The notes under the pieces: model-generated
Told to the model about the DNA's origin: nothing
Seen by the model: the letters and a program-made list of their open reading frames with translations, nothing else
Databases searched by the model: none
Shown here: one piece after another, positions 11,516 through 56,260 of the stretch
Numbering within the stretch: position 1 is the stretch's first letter
Layout: the number at the start of each line of letters is the position of its first letter
Program-made: the position numbers and the translations under genes
Source of the DNA: Chaetoderma sp. LZ-2023a
Lineage: Eukaryota; Mollusca; Caudofoveata; Chaetodermatida; Chaetodermatidae
Reading direction: 5' to 3'
Assembly (NCBI GenBank): GCA_034401795.1
Contig: CM067369.1
Location: 87,322,506 to 87,386,505 of the forward strand
Length of the DNA stretch: 64,000 nucleotides

Positions 11516-12335
11516 GTCTGATGAAATTCACTGCATGCTAAATAGGCTTGCATAATTATAAATAACTGTTTGTTTAGCCTCACTTTGTGGGAGCGGCCGT
11601 AACACCGTGTAACTAAATAATCTTGTGAATTTTCTTTGCATATTTCAATGGGCCCTATAATGCTAAAACATTATAATTTTAGATAGCATTTGCGAAAGTC
11701 CGGCTATACATTCTTCGCATTTCACGTGCATTGGCTGGGGCGGGATCCTGAAAAGGTGTGGATTAGGAATGGACTTGACACCCCTCACCCACCCCATAAT
11801 ATAAGGTGAACAAGTGCAAACGGCTATCCTCTACAACAATACCCTATTCAATTGCGTACGAGTGGGTGGCTAATGGGCGAAAGTAGCCCGGTTTAACAAC
11901 GCCCACATATGACTCAATCGAATTCCAAAGAATCGCCACTCTTTGCGTCTAAACATGTTTGGTTCTTGACGCTTTTGTCCTGGAACTTGATGACAAAATA
12001 ATAGCTCCCATTAGGATATAAATTTGTCATGGCAGCCTTTGTTGTTATAGCTGTTGATATGAAGATTTTCAACCAAATACCGCGGTCTAATACTAATATC
12101 ACAATGAAGGAAAATTTATGCGCGTGTAATTAACAAAGCGTTTGTAGATTCGATTCCTTTATTAAATATTTAGTATACAATTTAACCAATTCTGTTCTAT
12201 TTTCTCACTAAATATGCGTAATCGGATTTAGAACAAAGAACTTTAAGCCACTCAATATACTGATGATTTAAGGACTTATTTTCAATGCATCTTAATTATT
12301 TATAATAATTTATTTCAAATATAACGGAAATATTG
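11516..12335. other. Unassigned non-coding stretch
   Basis: AT-rich, with no gene, repeat family or structured element that I can name. Confidence 0.4.
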
Positions 12336-12902
12336 TTAGAGAGAGAGAGAGGGAGAGGGAGAGAGAGGGGGTGAGAGAGGGGTGAGAGAGAGGGAGAGAG
12401 AGAGGGGGTGAGAGAGGGGTGAGAGAGGGGTGAGAGAGGGGATGGAGGAGAGAGAGAGAGAGAGGGTGAGAGAGAGGGTGATAGGGGGTGAGAGAGGGGG
12501 TGAGAGAGGGGGTGAGCATGGGAGAGAGAGCGCGAGAGAGGGGTGAGCAAGAGAGAGAGAGAGAGAGAGAGAGATGAGAGAGGAGAGAGAGAGAGAGAGA
12601 GAGAGAGTGCGCGCGAGAGAGAGCGAGAGAGAGAGGGAGAGGGAGAGAGAGAGTGAGAGAGGGGTGAGAGAGGGGTGAGAGCGGGGGTGAGAGAGGGTGA
12701 GAGAAGGGGTGAGCAAGAGAGAGAGAGAGAGCGCGCGCGAGAGAGAGAGAGGGAGAGAGGGAGCGAGAGAGGGGGTGGGGGTGAGAGAGGGGGAGAGAGA
12801 GAGAGCGCTAGAGAGCATGAGAGAGTGCGAGAGAGCGTGAGAGAGCGCGAGAGAGCGTGAGAGAGCGGGAGAGAGAGGGTGAGAGAGGGTGGGGGGGACG
12901 AG

Positions 12903-12946
<44 letters not shown>

Positions 12947-13078
12947 AGGGAGGGGGGGGGGGTGAGAGGGGGGTGAGAGGGGGGGGGGGGAGAGCGAGAG
13001 AGAGAGAGAGAGACGGGTGGACAGGGGGAGTGGTGGGGGGGGGGGGGGGGGTGGTGGTGAGGGGAAGAAAGAGAGAGA
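12336..13078. repeat. GA-rich low-complexity block
   Basis: About 740 bp of (GA)n mixed with GGGTGA, GCGCGAGA and poly-G runs. The long open frames on both strands (Ser/Leu/Pro-rich or Arg/Glu-rich) are products of the dinucleotide repeat and not genes. Confidence 0.95.
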
Positions 13079-13350
13079 ACTATTTTAAAACCCCTTTAAA
13101 GACAAGTGGTTGCTGGGGCGGGTTTAACAGAATGTTATAAATAAACGCCATTCAACACCAGCAATACAGCATGCGTTTAAGTTCAATAACAACCATATAC
13201 TTGACTTTATGAATAACATATGTACACCTCTCCAACAATAGTGCTAAAGTCACAAATCTGACTGAATGCCAAATCTATGATAAGTAAGTAAATCATACAA
13301 ACAATTTAAAATCACTGAGTTTTAGTTATCTTGTCCGTTTGTCAAACTCC

Positions 13351-13577
13351 TTAGCCCTTTAATGCGCGAATTTGTTTTTAAGAATTTCAATTTTTTTCAT
13401 TTGGAGACCAGGAAAAGAGAATTTTTGGAGATTTACCACTGGAATGACTGGCTCGGTTATCGAGCAAGGCATTCCAGTGGTAAATTTTCAAAAATAGTCA
13501 TTCTTGGTCTGCAAATGTACATTTCGCAAGACCGCTGCAGAAGCCGTTTTGGCTGATATGGGTGTTAAAGGGTGTTA
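13351..13577. mobile_element. Family A foldback element
   Basis: Bounded by TTAGCCCTTTAATG on the left and TGTTAAAGGGTGTTAG on the right. The core is TTTACCACTGGAATGACTGG with its inverted partner, and arms CTTGGTCTGCAAATG and CGTTTTGGC. Ends beginning CCCTTT inside a TTAA-like site suggest a piggyBac-derived MITE. Confidence 0.8.
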
Positions 13578-13930
13578 GTCCACCTTACCCCTGATCCAGA
13601 AGCCGACAGTATCCTTATAACGCGGGTTATTGGACCAGCATAGGCCTAGTGTCGGCCCAGTAATCCGCGTTAATATGTGTAACTAGACACATTCTGTACA
13701 CTAGCTACTGCGCATCATATCGATTGACAACGCGTTCAAGCAGCATGTATTGTATTCACGAAACATAAACAGCCCTCAACTAGGATGTGTGCAAAATGTT
13801 TATTAGCATTAATACCATTCATCAGGCCTCATTATAAAATCTAAAATTATAAACACGGTTGAAGATATTTTTGGGATATTTTGTTACCACTTCAAACCTG
13901 TATAAAATTTGGTAGTACGCCTAATTGAGG
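13578..13930. other. Unassigned non-coding stretch
   Basis: No gene or repeat recognised. A phrase of the type 'ACGCGGGTTATTGGACCAGC ... GGCCCAGTAATCCGCGTTA' (13620-13672) forms an imperfect inverted repeat, and a related phrase recurs near 49015-49060. Confidence 0.5.
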
Positions 13931-14340
13931 AATCCACTTTTAACTATGCCCCGCCCATCACTAGCTAACCTCCACCCACCCACCCCACCCCCACCCCCAC
14001 CCCCTTTGCCCGTGTTGGGGGTCGATCGAACCCTGATCTTCCTGAATCTTAATTTCCAGAAAGATATACAGGTAAGCTGTTGAATATTTTGAAACTAATT
14101 CGACTGTGTGCTGTTGCTGCCTATGGCAGCAACAGTTGGCAGTCAAATTAATTTCAAAATATTCAGCAGCATGTTTCAGTTTATTAAATAGTAAAGACAT
14201 ACAATTTGTTCAACAACGCTTAGTCCGTCATTAATTAAGCGTCCGTGACGAACTTAGCTACGTCATGCATAGCTTAGTTGATTATGACATCATCGTAGTT
14301 GATTATGGCGTCATATGATTGACTGAGAAACTAGAATCCT
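13931..14340. mobile_element. Family B element
   Basis: It runs from CCACTTTTAACTATGCCCCG through GTGTGCTGTTGCTGCCTATG and its partner to GATTATGGCGTCATATGATT. A C-rich (CCACCC)n patch lies at 13972-14005. Confidence 0.8.
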
Positions 14341-15007
14341 CCATTATTAAACATGATCAGCCAGATCAAGTCGCAATGGCAATTATGTTCTTAATGACGA
14401 TGTCACCCTTCAGCGTATGTCGTGGTCACGTGGGTATATATTCGAAACTATATACCTCAGGCAATAATGGCTTCCAATTAAATTATGTCCAAAATATTCA
14501 ACTGACTGCTACAGTACGTTTTAATTTGTTTTGGAATCATGGTACCCTATCTCTGAGCTGTACTGTAGATTCAATGTTCCGATGCCTGTGCTAGTCATGG
14601 TACGGATGAAAACTGGTGTCCAAGGAAGTACCCTTAAACATTACCTATTTAATTTTGAAAAAATTTCGCACATAACAGACCTAACGAAGCACATATATAG
14701 GCGAAAACTGGTCAAAGAAAATAAAGTTAATCTTTACAAGTACTACATTTGAATAAGACTATCTAAGTATACCTAATGTAAAATCTCTTAGACAAACGTT
14801 ATTAGGCGATTAGTCGAGTGTACGAGCAGCTTTACTTAGATTTACTGCTCTTGGGTTGGTCTACATACAGAAGCCAATACTGTAGTGATCCTAATTTACA
14901 CAGAAGGACTGTTTCAGACTGTAAATTAGGGTTTGTGAAATGTCTCGGCAGCTATATATGCGTGCACTAAATTCCCTGCATAGCTAGTATCATTATTCCT
15001 AACAGAG
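14341..15007. other. Non-coding, with a Family C remnant
   Basis: Around 14455-14570 there is a Family C right half (AGGCAATAATGGCTTCCAAT, AAATATTCAACTGACTG, then TTTGTTTTGGAATCATGGTA). Nothing else is recognised. Confidence 0.5.
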
Positions 15008-15222
15008 TTTAATTCTTTTATGATGAAGCCGGCCAAAACCGGCCGCTGCAGGGGTCTTGAAAGATATCCATTTGCAGTCCAAGTGAAGACTATTTTTGAA
15101 ATTTTTATACTGGAATGACTGGCTCGGTAACTTTCAAAAATAGTCTTCACTTGGCCTACAGATGGGCATTCAATAAACGAATATCTTTATTTTGTGACAA
15201 AATTTAGACATAAAAGGTTTAA
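15008..15222. mobile_element. Family A foldback element
   Basis: Ends are TTTAATTCTTTTATGATGAA and CATAAAAGGTTTAAGC. The internal palindrome pairs AGTGAAGACTATTTTTGAAA with its complement around ACTGGCTCGGTAAC. Confidence 0.8.
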
Positions 15223-15641
15223 GCTATAAACCAAATATTAGTTAATACTAGAAGCAGTACTGTATCCTAGTAACATTAAGTTATCGCATCGTGGTATGCG
15301 GTAATAAGACTACATGGCCCTTCCATATAAGTATCGTAAAGTTATGAAATTGCAATATATTAGTCTACGTCATATCAGCTGTAGGGCCTATCAGTAGCCT
15401 AAGCATTGCCCGCTGGCGTTTTTCTTATAAAGCCTTATTTTAGTTGTTTCTAGAAGAGTTGTACGTTGGTAACCAGTTTTTGTTGTTCTATTCTTTTATC
15501 AACCTACATTTTCAAAGGAAATCACGTTTTGATATACAACGGTCTGGAAATGTTTCCAGAATCTTTCAAAGTAACATGGGTAGGGATAACCACGAGAAGG
15601 GTATTACGAGCTATAATGATGATGATGAAAATGGTGATCAT

Positions 15642-15782
<141 letters not shown>

Positions 15783-15788
15783 CCGCAG

Positions 15789-48788
<33,000 letters not shown>

Positions 48789-49171
48789 TTTCCTCAGACG
48801 AGCATGCTCAATATAACTCAAGCGCTGACGATGACAGCAGCAGCAGCATAACTGATACAAGTGCTTAAAATATCCACATAAAATGTGACAGACAGGAAAA
48901 ACACTTGAATATTTTGATAGAAACATTTTCATATTCTGAGGAAATGTGATTCATTTCAGGACTTGATATGTAAATCGTGTGTGAAAGATCGACCGCCTTA
49001 GAAGTCTCTCATAACGCGCGTTACTGGCCCAGTATAGCCCCAGTAGCAGCCCAGTAAAGCATAGACCTAGGTCTATAATCGTTCATGATCACACCCTACC
49101 ATATACGATACATCTGTCGACAGTACGAAATGGTATCACTGGTATGTTGAATGTTTCCAACCCAAGTTGGA
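48789..49171. other. 3' flank of the SEA-mucin gene
   Basis: A short Thr/Ala-coding continuation runs to 48850. Then follows non-coding sequence with a TTACTGGCCCAGTATAG and CAGCCCAGTAAAGC inverted phrase near 49020-49060. No AATAAA is seen here; the nearest I found are near 50747 and 51359. Confidence 0.5.
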
Positions 49172-49515
49172 AATTGATCCGTATCTATTTATTCCCCGCC
49201 GATTTCTAGCTAAACTCCACCGACGTTTTGCTCGTGTTGGGATCGATTTATATACTTTGAACCCAGAATTGTCAAAATTGCAATTTCAACATAGCTATAC
49301 AGATAAGCTGGTGAATATTTTGAAACTAATTTGACAGGGTGCTGCCACTGCATATGGCAGCAACAGCCTCCAGTCAAATTAGTTTCAATATATTTAACAG
49401 AATGATTTTAACTGTAAATCTATCAAAAACAAACATTTCGTACGGTTGACGGGCTTTTCAATGTTCATGACGTAGATAGATACGTCACTATACATTGTGA
49501 CGTCAGGTACTAGTG
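49172..49515. mobile_element. Family B element
   Basis: From CCGTATCTATTTATTCCCCG through TTGACAGGGTGCTGCCACTG CATATGGCAGCAACAGCCTC to GTGACGTCAGGTACTAG. Confidence 0.8.
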
Positions 49516-49517
49516 TG

Positions 49518-49741
49518 AGTAACCCTTTAATGGATAAATTTCTTTCTGAAGATAAAAATATTTGCTTATTGAAGAGAATACGATTTTTTTTTAATGTATC
49601 ACTGCAATGACTGGCTCGGTTACCGAGCCAGTTATTTGTGGTAAATTTTCAAAAATAGTGTTCTCTTAGCCTGCAAATGGACATTCCTCAAGCCTAATGC
49701 AGAGGCGAGCTTCGGCTGGTTTCTACATGAAAGGGTTAATG
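49518..49741. mobile_element. Family A foldback element
   Basis: Ends are GTAACCCTTTAATGG and CATGAAAGGGTTAAT. The core GTATCACTGCAATGACTGGC TCGG has its inverted partner, and the right arm is CTCTTAGCCTGCAAATGGAC. Confidence 0.85.
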
Positions 49742-49754
49742 CTCAATCAATTAA

Positions 49755-50085
49755 GGGATCCATTTCTAGCTATTCCCCGCCTATTTCTAGCTATGCCCCG
49801 CCCACTTTTCCCGCGTGTTAGAATCAATTTATATAGTCCTACTTTGAATCCGGACTTCCCAAAATCCCAATTCCAAAGTAACTACATACGCACGCTATTG
49901 AATACGGCAGCAACAGCGCCAAGTCAAATTAATTTCAAAATATTCAACAGAATTCATTAAATTGTAAAGACATAATTCATACACATATGCCTAACTGAGG
50001 GAGCTAGATTCGTAACTATATATTGTGACGTCGGCCTACATATGATGTAATTGAGTTTAACAACGTCCAGGCAAACTAGTACTAT
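49755..50085. mobile_element. Family B element, left palindrome arm lost
   Basis: From GGGATCCATTTCTAGC and two CCCGCC...TTTCTAGCTAT units to ACGGCAGCAACAGCGCCAAG, CAAATTAATTTCAAAATATT and GTGACGTCGG. Confidence 0.75.
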
Positions 50086-50119
50086 TCCTCTTTCTCCATC
50101 CATACAGTACGGCTCATAA

Positions 50120-50330
50120 ATGCTTTAAAACGTTTCGAAACAAAAACAGAAACATGTTAGTTAGTACAGTAAGACATTTCCTGTTGAATATTTTGAACCA
50201 AATTAGATAGAAACACAGTCTTCCGATTTAATTATGTTCGAAATATTCAACAATATTTTGTTTTGGAAGTATGTTAAGTTATTATTGAGATTCACTGTGT
50301 CTCAGAACCAGGTATACTTAGTGTGTAGCG
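50120..50330. mobile_element. Family C element, diverged core
   Basis: The left arm is AAACAAAAACAGAAACATGT. TTGAATATTTTGAACCAAAT, then TAGATAGAAAC, then CTTCCGATTTAATTATGTTC and GAAATATTCAAC are seen. The right arm is shortened. Confidence 0.65.
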
Positions 50331-50699
50331 TTGATTATGTTAAGCTATATGAATGCATTTATATTTTATAAGATTTCAAATCACGTGGTGCAAATGCATA
50401 ATAAATTGCTTTTTGCCATATCAACATTATTTATATACATGTATTTGATTACGGTATCCAAAGCCATCCCATATTCTATGCCCAAAAATGTTTTTGCAAC
50501 CCACACAAAACATCGTTCTTGTATACATCCACAGAAATCTGTCCCATCTTCCCAAATACACAATCACGGGTACCTTATTTGTAGTGAATTGTTTCATATG
50601 TATGGCATAATAGAGCTATAAAATACTAGTTGTAGCAGATTTACGGTGAGCTGGCGGAAATTGGCGCGAGATCGTCAATTCCTGTGATGTTCTGTTTTC

Positions 50700-50960
50700 G
50701 GATATACAATATACCGCAGAAATAATTTAGAACGTTGCCAAAGCGAAATAAAACGTACTGTTGAATATTGTGGACTTAATTTGATTGGAAGCCATTGCTG
50801 CCTATGGCAGCAATGGTTTCCAATCAAATTAAGTTCAAAATATTCAACAGATCATTTCTTACATCGTTTTCAAAATTGTTCTAACTAACATATTTCTGTT
50901 TTTGATTTTGGCAACATGTTAACTTATTTCTGAGCTATGTCATACCAAACAACAGTGTTG
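50700..50960. mobile_element. Family C element, well preserved
   Basis: TTTGATTGGAAGCCATTGCT GCCTATGGCAGCAATGGTTTCC is nearly a perfect palindrome. Arms ACGTACTGTTGAATATTGTG and TTCAAAATATTCAACAGATC pair, then TTTCTGTTTTTGATTTTGGC and AACTTATTTCTGAGC follow. Confidence 0.8.
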
Positions 50961-51485
50961 TTCACGATTTAAGAAATGTTCCTTTTAATATTTTGAAACT
51001 ACCATGACTGGAAAATTGTCGCTCACCAACTGTTTACTAGTTGAATTCGTGTAATGATATTACATATTTACCTTATTTACCTGTGCCTGAACATAATTAA
51101 TAGTATATGATACATTAAAAGTGTGTTTCATATGTTTCGATTTGTACTGTAGGCATAGTATTTAATTACATAGCGAGAGATTGTACGACGATACAATATC
51201 GAATGTTAAGAAAATAATTAAATTTTAAAATATTTACGCTGAATTGACTGCAACTTGTAATTATATTGTAATTAAAAGAAAATGTACAAAAGATTTGATG
51301 TAAATACGTACATATTATTTTATCAAAATTAATATTGTAAATTCTTTGTATAATTTTTAATAAATTCTAGTAACAATTTTTTGAAATAATTAAATTATTG
51401 TTGTGTCATATTCATGGCTAGTGAAAGAATTTTATGCACCAAGAATGTTTTTAAAAACTACGGGGAAAGGGTTCTACCTTGCAAA
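50961..51485. other. AT-rich unassigned stretch
   Basis: Contains an AATAAA near 51359. No gene or repeat family is recognised. Confidence 0.4.
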
Positions 51486-51620
51486 ACATGTGAAAATTAG
51501 ACTATCACAAGGCTCGTCCTGCATTATGCAACTCATTTTCAGTTTCAACTCCACAAATCGCAACTAGTGTTTACGTACGTCGGTCTGTCTGTCGGTCTAT
51601 TGGTTGGTCTGTCAATATAC
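51486..51620. repeat. Interspersed repeat, copy 1 (GTCTGTCTG tail)
   Basis: AACATGTGAAAATTAGAC, TGCATTATGCAACTCATTTTC, TTTCAACTCCACAAATCGC and AACTAGT are followed by TCGGTCTGTCTGTCGGTC. The same order recurs at 54452-54600 before a (CTGT)n tract. It could be the tail of a non-LTR or SINE-like element. Confidence 0.6.
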
Positions 51621-51679
51621 TTTATGGTCTTTTGTAGAAAGCTTGATTCCGGCAATACACCCTTCAAGCTCTGAGATGT

Positions 51680-52128
51680 AATTCACCTTTGCAGAGTATC
51701 CATCATCCATCCATCATCTGACGTCATAGGACGTCATAATCAGCTAAGCGGAGGCTGACGTCATATGACGTCATAATCAGCTAAGCGGCATGTAGGATGA
51801 CGTCATAATCATTGCGTCATAAATGATTATATTTGGCCCGTCTTTAACTCTTAGATGTCCGTCATGTTGTACGAATATATGTTTCTACTATTTAATAAAC
51901 ACTCTGTTGAATATTTTGAAACTAGTCTGACTGGGCGCTGTTGCTGCGATAGGCAGCAACAGCAACCGGTGAAATAGTTTCAAAATATTTAACAGCTTAC
52001 TTGTATAGTTTTTTGGAAATTGATAGTCAGGAAGTTCAGAGCTCGATCGATCCCAACACGAGCGAGGTGTGGGTGGAGCTTAGATAGAGATGGGTGGGAC
52101 ATAGCTAAAACTGGAAAGGTCCATTGTG
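51680..52128. mobile_element. Family B element, reversed, with internal duplication
   Basis: Starts TTCACCTTTGCAGAGTATCC and ends AAACTGGAAAGGTCCATTG. The CRE part is duplicated: TGACGTCATAGGACGTCATA ATCAGCTAAGCGG occurs twice in variant form (51719-51786). The core is GGGCGCTGTTGCTGCGATAG with its partner, and GATCGATCGATCCC is present. Confidence 0.9.
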
Positions 52129-52357
52129 TGGCTTATGTGAATGCTGCCTCCTACTTCTATATGGGAATTCGAGCGTCTCATTTCTTATTATTCATTTCTC
52201 TTCTCCGATGAGTCTGAGAGTTATCTTCTCTGATTCCGGCTCTTTACTGGATACGGCTAGTAGCTATTATCTTCAAGTTTCTTACTATGAAACTGGGTCT
52301 GTTCTGTCTAATTCATACTCTTTATTCTGGCATATACTCCTACATGACCGACGTCTA

Positions 52358-52509
<152 letters not shown>

Positions 52510-52894
52510 TACACATACACCACACCACCACCTACGGCTCCTATTGGCGAGGCTCTCAAATATAAGTGCTAACCTTTCAGTTATGAATAAAATGGTTGTC
52601 TATTGCTGCCATTAGATAAGCGACTATAAGGCAACTGGTGATGCTAAAAGGTGAACCCATACACATACAATTCTTCTCCCTTCAGTATATATCCCATTAG
52701 ATGGAATGGTGGATTCATGATCCTCCGAGGTGCATCTGTTGAGAATAAACTTCTAATCGATTCGAAGCCACATGTTTCATCTTGTTAACGCCACATTGTG
52801 CATCCATCTTTCAGACACGTGACTCTTTTTAGAAGCGCTGTTCTACTGAGGCCTTTGTTTTGACATTTCTCGAGATGACAATAGAGGAATTCAG
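52510..52894. other. Unassigned non-coding stretch
   Basis: No gene or repeat recognised. Confidence 0.4.
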
Positions 52895-53145
52895 TCTCTG
52901 TAAATCTTATGATGTCATAGCCTAACCATCTACGTTACATATAGGTTGACGTCATAATCAAGTGTGGCATGAATGACGTGATTAGGTCAATATGTCTTTG
53001 CTATTTAATAAACATTATGTTGAATATTTTAAAGCTAATTTGACGGGGTGCTGTTGCTGCCATAGGCATAGGCAGCAACAGCACACAGTCAAATTAGTTC
53101 AAAAGGAGCTGAGCTAGAGATTGGTGGGTCGTAGCTAAAACCATT
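52895..53145. mobile_element. Family B element, reversed, shortened
   Basis: Contains GACGTCATAATCAAG, TTTGACGGGGTGCTGTTGCT GCCATAGG with its partner, and AGCTAGAGATTGGTGGG. The segment between the core and the end is deleted. Confidence 0.8.
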
Positions 53146-53169
53146 CTCGCAACACCATCAGCCCGTACT

Positions 53170-53540
53170 AATGAACCTTTCCGGTTTTAGTTATACCCCG
53201 CCCATCTCTAGCTAAGTTCCACCCACACCTCGTCCGTGTTGGGATCGATCGATCTCTGAACACACTGACTATCAATTTCCAAAAAACTACAGAGGTAAGC
53301 CTAAGTCAGCAACAGCGCCCAGTCAAATTAGTTTTAAAATATTCAACAGCGTGTTTATTAAATGGCAAAGTATTACAAAGACACACAATTCATACAAGGT
53401 GTCGGAGTTTTTTAGGTTTCATGACGGGCTATATGGAACCCTTTGTGACGTAATAATTGTGACGTCATCACACACGTGCTGAGCTCATTATGACGTCATA
53501 CTGGGTCAGATGATGGATGGATACTCTGGAAAGGTGAATT
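53170..53540. mobile_element. Family B element, left palindrome arm lost
   Basis: Starts ATGAACCTTTCCGGTTTTAG and ends GATACTCTGGAAAGGTGAAT. It holds GATCGATCGATCTCTG, CAGCAACAGCGCCCAGTCAA and several TGACGTCAT sites (53470-53505). Confidence 0.85.
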
Positions 53541-54450
53541 ACTTTGTAATTCATCGTACGTTAACTCTGGTTGTTTCTCCCGGAAAAGTCTGCGCGCATC
53601 CGCAGCGAGTAGTTTTCACTCAACCAATGAAAATGTGCGTTACGGTTTTCGGTCGATTGGCTAAAAACGATGTGCAGCAAACACGCGCGCCATCATTTTG
53701 GCTAGGTATGTTGCAGAGGATCTGTCTGGAGTTACGACGTCACGGAGGATTAACCCTCTGCCGTCGGGAGAATGAGGTAAAACTGGATTCATCTGCTTCT
53801 TCATTGCGGAGTGTTTGTCCATTTAGATGAATGTATGCTGTTCTGTTGACAAGTTGAAAATGGTGCATGGTGTTTTCTGTGCATTGGCATTTACAATTCA
53901 ATCCTTGATTAAAGTGTCTAAAGCCTCATGACATCTTATCTTAGATGTTCCAACATATTCCTCTGAACGCCATATTCCTAGATCATCAGCACACATAGCA
54001 GCTTTTTCTCTTGGAAGGAGTTTCTATGCCGGTTACATATATCAGGAAACGTGTTGGCTATAGAACTCGCCTCCTTGAGGTATTCAAGGTTACAGATGTT
54101 TGCTACAATTGGAGTGTGTTTGAAGTGTAACGCGTGCCTTTGGTTTCATCAGGTATTGCTCTGTTCATTTATATCCGCGCCCACAAACTGGCTTTTGCTG
54201 ACGTTTCCTTAACAACCCAACTTACTTGCTAGATACGTAATTAATTATGCATTTTGATTACGATATCAGGCTACATGAGTGACAGATCAGACCTAATCAA
54301 TTGCACCAATACATGGTTTTCAAACCGTGGGCCCTCACTTTCATGCGCCTAATGTGCCTCCTTTTTATTCGACACTCCGGAGTGCCTTCCGCCTCCCGCA
54401 TAGTTGGGGTAAACGATTCTACACACGCACGTAGGCACGGGCGAACACAA
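53541..54450. other. Unassigned stretch
   Basis: A + strand frame of 106 codons (53510-53830) overlaps the Family B end and has no recognisable motif, so I do not call it a gene. No repeat family seen. Confidence 0.4.
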
Positions 54451-54451
54451 A

Positions 54452-54558
54452 ATGTGAAAATTAGACAGGAATCTTCTGCATAAAATAACTCATTTTTGTT
54501 TCAACTCGACAAATCGTAACTAGTATCTAAGCCTGCCTGCCTGTCTGCCTGTCTGCCC

Positions 54559-54637
<79 letters not shown>

Positions 54638-54641
54638 ATGA

Positions 54642-54700
<59 letters not shown>
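54452..54700. repeat. Interspersed repeat, copy 2, and (CTGT)n tract
   Basis: ATGTGAAAATTAGACAGG, TAACTCATTTTTGTTTCAAC and TCGACAAATCGTAACTAGT match 51486-51600. A CTGC/CTGT tetranucleotide tract follows to about 54700. Confidence 0.7.
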
Positions 54701-54744
54701 GGAGGTGGAACTGGAGCATCTTAGAATGGGTTGTTCTGTACCAG

Positions 54745-55300
54745 GGTAATCCGGGCAGGTTCGTATCTGGCTGAGCAATCTGCACTACAATCCGCATTGC
54801 CAGACTACCACTAACAAACTGGAAGCAGTTCAGAGGAAATCAGCTCACTTCCGGTACAGCAGTGTCACTGCAATGCTCCAGGAACTAGAAATCTCAACTC
54901 TTGAAGAACGCTGTGCTAAATCCAAAGTCACCATGATGTACAGGATTACCAATGACCTAATCGATATCACAAGCGATAAGCTTCAACTAGTTAAGACAGC
55001 TATCAGGAAGGCTAACAAAAAAAACCTTTTAGTAGCACACAGCAGACTGACTAGGTTCCAAAAATCGTTCTATTCAGATACAATCAGATTGGTGAATTCA
55101 ATGCCTGCTCACGTCGTCGAGAGCCCAGACGGGGACACCTTCTAGCTGATCGAGATCCAGTCTGTGAGGCTACGCTAATACATAATTAGTGACATCATGT
55201 TTTTAATTGTTAATTATTTTACTTCCCTCCGCTGCGACGCCTAGTACGACTATTCTTATGCTATGACTAATGTACCGTAATAGAAGAAGAAGAAGAAAAG
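54745..55300 (+). pseudogene. LINE 3' end: C-terminal RT region and (GAA)n tail
   Basis: The frame reads TTTNKLEAVQRKSAHFRYSS, VTAMLQELEISTLEERCAKS and KVTMMYRITNDLIDI, then LTRFQKSFYSDTIRLVNSMP. This is the end of a LINE ORF2 (LEAVQR...TLEERR...MMYKI...SF..RTI..WN.LP). The stop is at 55143-55145, a 3' UTR of about 150 bp follows, and the tail is (GAA)n at 55283-55300. The catalytic RT part is absent (5' truncation). It probably belongs to the CR1/Jockey/Rex side of LINEs, not the I-like copy at 18040. Confidence 0.75.
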
Positions 55301-55319
55301 TTAGTGGCTATAAGAAACC

Positions 55320-55690
55320 CAGATAGCATGTAGACATTGGGCCAACATTGACAACAGGTTGAGAGCCCGCAGTTGGCATTACAACGTTGAGCCAACGTTG
55401 GGCCAGCATAGAAAATTTCAAGGTAAATCAAACAAAATCAACATTATACCCTGATAGCAAGCAAATGTTATTTTGCTTATCGACCCAAAGTTGGCCCAAC
55501 ATTGGCAATACGTTATTGGGTCACGTTGAGCCAACGTGCATAAATCTATGAAGATATTAAAAATAGTACACCAGAATGCATAAGTTAACAATTTAAAAAT
55601 TAAAAGGTGAATATTATGTTGTTTTTGTTTGATTTACTGTGAAATTTCCTATGTTGGTTCAACGTTGGCCTAATATTGGCAAACAATTAA
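55320..55690. repeat. Repeat built on CCAACGTTGG-type palindromes
   Basis: At least eight variants of TTGGCCCAACATTGG or TTGAGCCAACGTTGGGCC are spread over 370 bp, in both orientations (for example 55339, 55385, 55490, 55530, 55655). No coding capacity. It may be a MITE or satellite-like element; I cannot name it. Confidence 0.65.
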
Positions 55691-56149
55691 TACAGTCAGG
55701 TACGGACTGTCCCAGCTTGGCTGGGTACGGGACCGCTGTTCTGGGTACGTTCTGAGCACATCCCCCGTAACAGGATAGTACGCATATGTAAAGCCATATA
55801 AGAGGTTTATAAAATGACTAAGTCCGTGAGATCGCGCAGCACACATGCGCGCGTGTCAGAGCTTCCCTGACAACACTTGTCAGCATTGGGAGAGAATGCA
55901 TATTAAAATGTACCGAGTTGGTACATGTAATTCCTTCAAATTATACTATTCTCGTCATTTTTGGTATATATCAGGGCCGGAATGAAACGAGGAATTCAAA
56001 ACTGTAAACCATTTAAAAATCGGTTCGGAAATGACCGAGTTATCCTTATTTTTCTCCTTAAATTATGCTCAAAATATTGACAACGTCGTAAGCGCGTCTA
56101 TGTACTAATTGAATGGGGAGGATGTTTATCACGCGATAATGTCCCTGCC

Positions 56150-56260
56150 CTTCCTGCTCGCATGCTGATTGGCTACAGATCGCGCGTTGATTGGCTGAGC
56201 GTTCTCGCTATGACGTCATGAGGAGTATAAAAGGAGCGAAGAACTGAGAAACGGATACAC
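56150..56260 (+). promoter_or_regulatory. Promoter-like cluster: two ATTGG boxes, CRE, TATA
   Basis: GCTGATTGGCTACAG and GTTGATTGGCTGAGC (inverted CCAAT boxes, 56163-56205) precede TGACGTCATGAGG (56212) and TATAAAAGG (56227). The order and spacing are those of a strong RNA polymerase II core promoter, with an expected start near 56255-56260. It is followed by GCAAATAAATAAATC near 56455. Promoter plus nearby poly(A) signal would also fit an LTR, but no partner LTR is visible in the window. No coding exon follows. Confidence 0.6.

Noticed and set aside
12296-13140. Ser/Leu/Pro- and Arg/Glu-rich frames in the GA-rich block
   Set aside because: Low-complexity dinucleotide repeat; no start context, motif or splice sites.
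50331-50621. 96-codon + strand frame with hydrophobic segments
   Set aside because: It lies between two Family C palindromes in AT-rich DNA, with no homology or splice evidence that I can see.
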